Shown here: positions 50,842-61,300 of the stretch, one piece after another | Layout of the letters: each line of letters opens with the position of its first letter | Position numbering within the stretch: position 1 is the stretch's first letter | Assembly: GCF_052857255.1 (NCBI RefSeq) | Contig: NC_135502.1 | Location: 153,643,868 to 153,707,867 of the forward strand | Reading direction: 5' to 3' | Length of the DNA stretch: 64,000 bases | From: Amblyomma americanum | Lineage: Eukaryota > Arthropoda > Arachnida > Ixodida > Ixodidae | The notes under the pieces: generated by a model | Seen by the model: the letters and a program-made list of their open reading frames with translations, nothing else | Database searches by the model: none | Told to the model about the DNA's origin: nothing | Made by a program: the position numbers and the translations under genes

Positions 50842-53800
50842 AGCAACGAGCGCCTACACGTGCGGGGATAGAAGCGATTTCGTCGGCGTTTAGCAACTTC
50901 GTCCGGATTACACTGTTGACCAGATGACAGCATTGTTATATTCTCGGGACCTGGCTCTTATAGCGACACCACCTGGTAGTCGCGGTGTGACGTCACCTGA
51001 GACCACCAATATACAAGAAGCACCTCACCGGTTAGTATTCTGTAGGCACGATGGACGCGGACTGGCTATGAAGCCTACGAGGACCTTGTTCTGCGTTCTG
51101 CAGGGCAATTTCCTGCTCGGCGCAACTACAGCAACGAGCGCCTACACGTGCGGAGATAGAAGCGATATCATCGGCGTTATCAACTTCGTCCGATTTACAC
51201 TGTTGACCAGATGACATGATGGTTATTTTCTGGCGACCTGACTCTTCTAGCGACAATACCTGGAAGTCGCGGTGTGGCGTCACCTGAGAGCACCTCTATA
51301 AAAGAAGCACCTCACCGTTTCGTATTCTGTGGGCACGATGAACGCGGACTGGCAATGACGCCTACGAGGACCTTTTTCTGCGTTCTGCAGGGCATTTTCC
51401 AGATCGGCGTATCTACAGCAACGAGCGCCTAAATGTGCGGGGGTAGAAGCGATATCGTCGGCGTTTATCAACTTCGTCCGGATTACACTGTTGACCACAT
51501 GACAGCATGGTTATTTTCTGGCGACCTGGCTCTTCTAGCGACACCACCTGGTAGCCGCGGTGTGACGTCAACTGAGACCACCAATATACAAGAAGCACCT
51601 CACCGGTTCGTATTCTGTGGGCACGATGGACGCGGACTGGCAATGACGCTATCGAGGAGATTGTTCTGCGTTATGCAGGGCAATTTCCAGATCGGCGCAT
51701 CTACAGCAACGAGCGCCTACACGTGCGGAGATAGAAGCGATATCATCGGCGTTTAGCAACTTCGTCCGGATTACACTGTTGACCAGATGACAGCATGGTT
51801 ATTTTCTCGCGACCTGACTCTTCTATCGACACCACCTGATAGTCGCGATGTGACGTCACCCAAGAACACCATTATAAAAGAAGCACCTCACCGGTTCGTA
51901 TTATGTAGGCACGATGGACGCGGACTGGCAATAACGCTAACGAGGACCTTGTTCTTCGTTCTGCAGGGCATTTTCCTGATCGGCGCAACTACAGCAACGA
52001 GCGCCTACACGTGCGGGGATAGAAGCAATATCGTCGGCGTTTATCAACTTCGTCCGGATTACACTGTTGACCAGATGACAGCATTGTTATATTCTCGGGA
52101 CCTGGCTCTTCTAGCGACACCACCTGGTAGTCGCGGTGTGACGTCACCTGAGACCACCAATATACAAGAAGCTTTTCATCGGTTCGTATTCTCTGGGCAC
52201 GATGGACGCGGACTGGCAATGACGCCTACGAGGACCTTGTTCTGCGTTCTGCAGGGCATTTTCCAGATCGGCGTATCTACAGCAACGAGCGCCTACACGT
52301 GCGGGTATAGAAGCGATATCATCGGCGTTTATCAACTTCGTCCGGATTACATTGTTGACCAGATGACAGCATTGTTATATTCTCGGAACCTGGCTTTTCT
52401 AGCGACACTACCTGGTAGTCACGGTGTGACGTCACCTGAGACCACCAATATACAAGAAGCACCTCACCGGTTCGTATTCTGTGGGCACGATGGACGCGGA
52501 CTGGCAATAACGCTAACAAGGACCTTGTTCTGCGTTCTGCAGGGCATTTTCCTGATCGGCGCAACTAGAGCAACGAGCGCCTACACGTGCGGGGATAGAA
52601 GCGATATCGTCGGAGTTTATTCACTTCGTCCGGGTCACACTGTTGACCAGATGACAACATTGTTATTTTCTCGGGACCTCCCTCTTCTAGCGACACCACC
52701 TGGTAGTCGCAGTGTGACGTCATCTGAGACCACCAATATATAAGTAGCACCTCATCGGTTCGTATTCTGTGGGAACGATGGACGCGGACTGGCAATGACG
52801 CTAACGAGGACCTTGTTCTGCGTTATGCAGGGCATTTTCCAGATCGGCGCATCTACAGCAACGAGCGCCTACACGTGCTGGGATAGAAGCGATATCGTCG
52901 GCTTTTATCAACTTCGTCCGGATTACACTGTTGACCAGATGACAGCATTGATATTTTCTTGGGACCTGACCCTTCTAGCGACACCACCTGGTAGTCGCGG
53001 CGTGACGTCACTTGAGACCACCAATATACAAGAAGCACGTCACCGGTTCGTATTCTGTGGGCACGATGCACGCGGGCTGGCAATGACGCTAACGAGGACC
53101 TTGTTCTGCGTTCTGCAGGGCATTTTCCTGATCGGCGCATCTGCAGCAACGAGCGCCTACACATGTTTGGATAGAAGCGATATCGTCGGCGTTTATCAAC
53201 TTCGTCCGGATTACAGTTGACCAGATGACAGCATGGTTATCTTCTGGCGACCTGGTTCTTCTAGCGACATCATCTGGTAGTCGCGGTGTGACGTCACCCA
53301 AGAACACCACTATAAAACAATCACCTCACCGGTTCGTCTTCTGCGGACACGATGGACGCGGACTGGCAATGACGCCTACGAGGACCTTGTTCTGCGTTCT
53401 GCAGGGCATTTTCCAGATCGGCGCATCTACATCAACGAGCGGCTACTCGTGCGGGGATAGAAGCGATATCGTCGGAGTTTATACACTTCGTCCGGATCAC
53501 CCTGTTGACCAGATGACAACATTGTTATTTTCTCGGGACCTGGCTCTTCTAGCGACACCACCTGTTAGCCGCGGTGTGACGTCACCTGAGACCACCAATA
53601 TACAAGAAGCACGTCACCGGTTCGTATTCTGTGGGTACGATGGACGTGGACTGGCAATGACGCTAACGAGGACATTGTTCTGCGTTATGCAGGGCATTTT
53701 CCAGATGGCGCATCTACAGCAACGAGCGGCTACACGTGCGGGGATAGAAGCGATATCGTTGGCGTTTATCAACTTCGTCCGGATTACACTGTTGACCAGA

Positions 53801-56800
53801 TGACAGCATGGTTATTTTCTGGCGACCTGACTCTTCTAGCGACACTGCCTTGTAGTCGCGGTGTGACGTCAACTGAGACCATCAATATACAAGAAGCACC
53901 TCACCGGTTCGTATTCTGTGGGCACGATGGACGCGGACTGGCAATAACGCTAACGAGGACCTTGTTCTGCGTTCTGCAGAGCATTTTCCAGATCGGCGTA
54001 TCTACAGCAACGAGCGCCTACATATGCGGGGATAGAAGCGATATTGTCGGTGTTTATCAACTTCGTCCGGATTACACTGTTGACCACATGGCAGCATGGT
54101 TATTTTCTGGCGACCTGGCTCTTCTAGCGACACCACCTTCTAGTCGTGGTGTGACGTCACCTGAGACCACCAATATACAAGAAGCACATCACCGGTTCGT
54201 ATTATGTGGGTACGATGGACGCGGACTGGCAATGACGCTACCGAGGACCTTGTTCTGCGTTCTGCAGGGCATTTTCCTATCGTCGTCGCAACTACAGCAA
54301 CGAGCGGCTACACGTGCGGGGATAGAAGCGATATCGTCGGAGTTTATACACTTCGTCCGGATTACACTGTTGACCACATGACAGCATTGATATTTTCTTG
54401 GGACCTGGCCCTTCTTACGACACCACCTGGTAGTCGCGGAGTGACGTCACTTGAGACCACCAATATACAAGAAGCACGTCACCGGTTCGTATTCTGTGGG
54501 CACGATGCACGCGGACTGGCAATGACGCTAACGAGGACCTTGTTCTGCGTTCTGCAGGGCATTTTCCTGATCGGCGCATCTGCAGCAACGAGCGCCTACA
54601 CATGTTTGGATAGAAGCGATATCGTCGTCGTTTATCAACTTCGTCCGGATTACAGTTGAACAGATGACAGCATGGTTATTTTCTGGCGACCTGGTTCTTC
54701 TAGCGACACCACCTGGTAGTCGCGGTGTGACGTCACCCAAGAACACCTCTATAAAACAATCACCTCACCGGTTCGTCTTCTGCGGACACGATGGACGCGG
54801 ACTGGCAATGACGCCTACGAGGACCTTTTTCTGCGTTCTGCAGGGCATTTTCCAGATCGGCGTATCTACAGCAACGAGCGCCTAAATGTGCGGGGATAGA
54901 AGCGATATCGTCGGCGTTATCAACTTCGTCCGCATTACACTGTTGACCAGATGACAGCATGGTTATTTTCTGGCGACCTGACTCTTCTAGCGACAATACC
55001 TGGAAGTCGCGGTGTGACGTCACCTGAGAGCACCACAATAAAAGAAGCACCTCACCGTTTCGTATACGGTGGGCACGATAGACGCGGACTGGCAATGACG
55101 CCTACGAGGACCTTGTTCTGTGTTCTGCAGGGCAATTTCCTGCTCGGCGCAACTACAGCAACGAGCGCCTACACGTGCTGGGATAGAAGCGATATCGTCG
55201 GCGTTATCAACTTCGTCCGGATTACACTGTTGACCAGATGACAGCATGGTTATTTTCTGGCGACCTGACTCTTCTAGCGACAATACCTTGAAGTCGCGGT
55301 GTGACGTCACCTGAGAGCACCACTATAAAACAATCACCTCACCGGTTCGTCTTCTGCGGACACGATGGACGCGGACTGGCAATGACGCCTACGAGGACCT
55401 TGTTCTGCGTTCTGCAGGGCATTTTCCAGATCGGCGCATCTACATCAACGAGCGGCTACTCGTGCGGGGATAGAAGCGATATCGTCGGAGTTTATACACT
55501 TCGTCCGGATCACCCTGTTGACCAGATGACAACATTGTTATTTTCTCGGGACCTGGCTCTTCTAGCGACACCAACTGGTAGCCGCGGTGTGACGTCACCT
55601 GAGACCACCAATATACAAGAAGCACGTCACCGGTTCGTATTCTGTGGGTACGATGGACGCGGACTGGCAATAACGCTAACAAGGACCTTGTTCTGCGTTC
55701 TGCAGGGCATTTTCCTGATCGGCGCATCTACAGCAACGAGCGCCTACACGTGCGGGGATAGAAGCGATATCGTCGGAGTTTATACACTTCGTCCGGATCA
55801 CACTGTTGACCAGATGACAACATTGTTATTTTCTCGGGACCTCCCTCTTCTAGCGACACCACCTGGTAGTCACGGTGTGACGTCACCCAACAACACCACT
55901 ATAAAAGAAGCACCTCACCGGTTCGTATTATGTGGGCACGATGGACGCGGACTGGCAATGACGCCAACGAGGACCTTGTTCTGCGTTCTGCAGGTCATTT
56001 TCCAGATCGGCGCATCTACAGCAACGAGCGGCTACCCGTGCGGGGATAGAAGCGATATCGTCGGACTTTATACACTTTGTCCGGATCACCCTGTTGACCA
56101 GATGACAACATTGTTATTTTCTGGCGACCTGACTCTTCTAGCGACAATACCTGGAAGTCGCGGTGGGACGTCACCTGAGAGCACCACTATAAAAGAAGCA
56201 CCTCACCGGGTCGTATTCTGTGGGCACGATGGACGCGGACTGGCACTAACGCTAACAAGGACCTTGTTCTGCGTTCTGCAGGGCATTTTCCTGATCGGCG
56301 CATCTACAGCAACGAGCGCCTACATGTGCGGGGATAGAAGCGATATCGTCGGAGTATATACACTTCGTCCGGATCACACTGTTGACCAGATGACAACATT
56401 GTTATTTTCTCGGGACCTCCCTCTTCTAGCGACACCACCTGATAGTCACGGTGTGACGTTACTTGAGACCACCAATATATAAGAAGCACCTCATCGGTTC
56501 GTATTCTGTGGGTACGATGGACGCGGACTGCCAATGACGCTAACGAGGACCTTGTTCTGAGTTATGCAGGGCATTTTCCAGATCGGCGCATCGACAGCAA
56601 CGAGTGCCTACACGTTCGGGGATAGAAGCGATATCGTCGGCGTTTATCAACTTCTTCCGGATTACACTGTTGACCAGATGACAGCACGGTTATTTTCTGG
56701 CGACCTGGCTCTTCTAGCGACACCACCTGGTAGTCGCGGTGTGACGTCACCTGAGACCACCAATATACAAGAAGCACCTCACCGGTTCGTATTCTGTGGG

Positions 56801-58323
56801 CACGATGGACGCGGACTGGCACTAACGCTAACAAGGACCTTGTTCTGCGTTCTGCAGGGCATTTTCCTGATCGGCGCATCTACAGCAACGAGCGCCTACA
56901 TGTGCGGGGATAGAAGCGATATCGTCGGAGTATATACACTTCGTCCGGATCACACTGTTGACCAGATGATAACATTGTTATTTTCTCGGGACCTCCCTCT
57001 TCTAGCGACACCACCTGGTAGTCGCGGTGTGACGTCATCTGAGACCACCAATATATAAGAAGCACCTCATCGGTTCGTATTCTGTGGGTACGATGGACGC
57101 GGACTGGCAATAACGCTAACGAGGACCTTGTTCTGCGTTATGCAGGGCATTTTTCTGATCGGCGCATCTACAGCAACGAGCGCCTACACGTGCTGGGATA
57201 GAAGCGATATCGTCGGCGTTTATCAACTTCGTCCGGATTACACTGTTGACCAGATGACAGCATTGTTATATTCTCGGGACCTGGCTCTTCTAGCGACACC
57301 ACCTGGTAGTCGCGATGTGCCGCCACCCAAGAACACCACTATAAAAGAAGCACCTCACCGGTTCGTATTATGTGGGCACGATGGACGCGGACTGGCAATG
57401 ACGCCTATGATGACCTTGTTCTGCGTTCTGCAGGACATTTTCCAGATCAGCGCATCTACAGCAACGAGCGTCTACACGTGCGGGGATAGAAGCGATATCG
57501 TCGGCGTTTATCAACTTCGTCCGGATTACACTTTTGACCAGATGACAGCATTGTTGTATTCTCGGGACCTGGCTCTTCTAGCGACACTACCTGGTAGTCA
57601 CGGTGTGACGTCACCTGAGACGACCAATATACAAGAAGCACCTCACCGGTTCGTATTCTGTGGGCACAATGGACGCGGACTGGCAATAACGCTAACAAGG
57701 ACCTTGTTCTGCGTTCTGCAGGGCAATTTCTTGATCGGCGCATCTACAGCAACGAGCGCCTACACGTGCGGGGATAGAAGCGATATCGTCGGAGTTTATA
57801 CACTTCGTCCGGATTACACTGTTGACCAGATGACAGCATTGTTATTTTCTTGGGACCTGGCCCTTCTAGCGACACCACCTGGTAGTCGCGGTGTGACGTC
57901 ACCGAAGAACACCACTATAAAACAATCACCTCACCGGTTCGTCTTCTGCGGACACGATGGACGCAGACTGGCAATGACGCCTACGAGGACCTTTTTCTGC
58001 GTTCTGCAGGGCATTTTCCAGATCGGCGTATCTACAGCAACGAGCGCCTAAATGTGCGGGGATAGAAGTGATATCGTCGCCGTTTATCAACTTCGTCCGG
58101 ATTACACTGTTGACCACATGACAGCATGGTTATTTTCTGGCGACCTGGCTCTTCTAGCGAAACCACCTGGTAGTCGCGGTGTGACGTCAAGTGAGACCAC
58201 CAATATACAAGAAGCACCTCACCGGTTCGTATTCTGTGGGCACGATGGACGCGGACTGGCAATGACGCTATCGAGGACCTTATTCTGCGTTATGCAGGGC
58301 ATTTTCCAGATCGGCGCATCTAC
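50842..58323. repeat. 26-monomer tandem duplication, copy 1 (7482 bp)
   Basis: Copy 2 starts directly after it at constant offset 7482 (26 units minus 6 bp). The match begins at 50842/58324; the preceding bases differ (G50841, C58323). The block includes the rare unit with CCTATCGTCGTCGC near 54277, units lacking one C in CAGATGGCGC near 53704, the GGTGGGACGTCACC variant near 56162, and the ACGTTACTTG variant near 56457. The last ~1.8 kb (56519-58323) cannot be compared because copy 2 is cut by the window end. Confidence 0.93.
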
Positions 58324-61300
58324 AGCAACGAGCGCCTACACGTGCGGGGATAGAAGCGATTTCGTCGGCGTTTAGCAACTTCGTCCGGATTACACTGTTG
58401 ACCAGATGACAGCATTGTTATATTCTCGGGACCTGGCTCTTATAGCGACACCACCTGGTAGTCGCGGTGTGACGTCACCTGAGACCACCAATATACAAGA
58501 AGCACCTCACCGGTTAGTATTCTGTAGGCACGATGGACGCGGACTGGCTATGAAGCCTACGAGGACCTTGTTCTGCGTTCTGCAGGGCAATTTCCTGCTC
58601 GGCGCAACTACAGCAACGAGCGCCTACACGTGCGGAGATAGAAGCGATATCATCGGCGTTATCAACTTCGTCCGATTTACACTGTTGACCAGATGACATG
58701 ATGGTTATTTTCTGGCGACCTGACTCTTCTAGCGACAATACCTGGAAGTCGCGGTGTGGCGTCACCTGAGAGCACCTCTATAAAAGAAGCACCTCACCGT
58801 TTCGTATTCTGTGGGCACGATGAACGCGGACTGGCAATGACGCCTACGAGGACCTTTTTCTGCGTTCTGCAGGGCATTTTCCAGATCGGCGTATCTACAG
58901 CAACGAGCGCCTAAATGTGCGGGGGTAGAAGCGATATCGTCGGCGTTTATCAACTTCGTCCGGATTACACTGTTGACCACATGACAGCATGGTTATTTTC
59001 TGGCGACCTGGCTCTTCTAGCGACACCACCTGGTAGCCGCGGTGTGACGTCAACTGAGACCACCAATATACAAGAAGCACCTCACCGGTTCGTATTCTGT
59101 GGGCACGATGGACGCGGACTGGCAATGACGCTATCGAGGAGATTGTTCTGCGTTATGCAGGGCAATTTCCAGATCGGCGCATCTACAGCAACGAGCGCCT
59201 ACACGTGCGGAGATAGAAGCGATATCATCGGCGTTTAGCAACTTCGTCCGGATTACACTGTTGACCAGATGACAGCATGGTTATTTTCTCGCGACCTGAC
59301 TCTTCTATCGACACCACCTGATAGTCGCGATGTGACGTCACCCAAGAACACCATTATAAAAGAAGCACCTCACCGGTTCGTATTATGTAGGCACGATGGA
59401 CGCGGACTGGCAATAACGCTAACGAGGACCTTGTTCTTCGTTCTGCAGGGCATTTTCCTGATCGGCGCAACTACAGCAACGAGCGCCTACACGTGCGGGG
59501 ATAGAAGCAATATCGTCGGCGTTTATCAACTTCGTCCGGATTACACTGTTGACCAGATGACAGCATTGTTATATTCTCGGGACCTGGCTCTTCTAGCGAC
59601 ACCACCTGGTAGTCGCGGTGTGACGTCACCTGAGACCACCAATATACAAGAAGCTTTTCATCGGTTCGTATTCTCTGGGCACGATGGACGCGGACTGGCA
59701 ATGACGCCTACGAGGACCTTGTTCTGCGTTCTGCAGGGCATTTTCCAGATCGGCGTATCTACAGCAACGAGCGCCTACACGTGCGGGTATAGAAGCGATA
59801 TCATCGGCGTTTATCAACTTCGTCCGGATTACATTGTTGACCAGATGACAGCATTGTTATATTCTCGGAACCTGGCTTTTCTAGCGACACTACCTGGTAG
59901 TCACGGTGTGACGTCACCTGAGACCACCAATATACAAGAAGCACCTCACCGGTTCGTATTCTGTGGGCACGATGGACGCGGACTGGCAATAACGCTAACA
60001 AGGACCTTGTTCTGCGTTCTGCAGGGCATTTTCCTGATCGGCGCAACTAGAGCAACGAGCGCCTACACGTGCGGGGATAGAAGCGATATCGTCGGAGTTT
60101 ATTCACTTCGTCCGGGTCACACTGTTGACCAGATGACAACATTGTTAATTTCTCGGGACCTCCCTCTTCTAGCGACACCACCTGGTAGTCGCAGTGTGAC
60201 GTCATCTGAGACCACCAATATATAAGTAGCACCTCATCGGTTCGTATTCTGTGGGAACGATGGACGCGGACTGGCAATGACGCTAACGAGGACCTTGTTC
60301 TGCGTTATGCAGGGCATTTTCCAGATCGGCGCATCTACAGCAACGAGCGCCTACACGTGCTGGGATAGAAGCGATATCGTCGGCTTTTATCAACTTCGTC
60401 CGGATTACACTGTTGACCAGATGACAGCATTGATATTTTCTTGGGACCTGACCCTTCTAGCGACACCACCTGGTAGTCGCGGCGTGACGTCACTTGAGAC
60501 CACCAATATACAAGAAGCACGTCACCGGTTCGTATTCTGTGGGCACGATGCACGCGGGCTGGCAATGACGCTAACGAGGACCTTGTTCTGCGTTCTGCAG
60601 GGCATTTTCCTGATCGGCGCATCTGCAGCAACGAGCGCCTACACATGTTTGGATAGAAGCGATATCGTCGGCGTTTATCAACTTCGTCCGGATTACAGTT
60701 GACCAGATGACAGCATGGTTATCTTCTGGCGACCTGGTTCTTCTAGCGACATCATCTGGTAGTCGCGGTGTGACGTCACCCAAGAACACCACTATAAAAC
60801 AATCACCTCACCGGTTCGTCTTCTGCGGACACGATGGACGCGGACTGGCAATGACGCCTACGAGGACCTTGTTCTGCGTTCTGCAGGGCATTTTCCAGAT
60901 CGGCGCATCTACATCAACGAGCGGCTACTCGTGCGGGGATAGAAGCGATATCGTCGGAGTTTATACACTTCGTCCGGATCACCCTGTTGACCAGATGACA
61001 ACATTGTTATTTTCTCGGGACCTGGCTCTTCTAGCGACACCACCTGTTAGCCGCGGTGTGACGTCACCTGAGACCACCAATATACAAGAAGCACGTCACC
61101 GGTTCGTATTCTGTGGGTACGATGGACGTGGACTGGCAATGACGCTAACGAGGACATTGTTCTGCGTTATGCAGGGCATTTTCCAGATGGCGCATCTACA
61201 GCAACGAGCGGCTACACGTGCGGGGATAGAAGCGATATCGTTGGCGTTTATCAACTTCGTCCGGATTACACTGTTGACCAGATGACAGCATGGTTATTTT

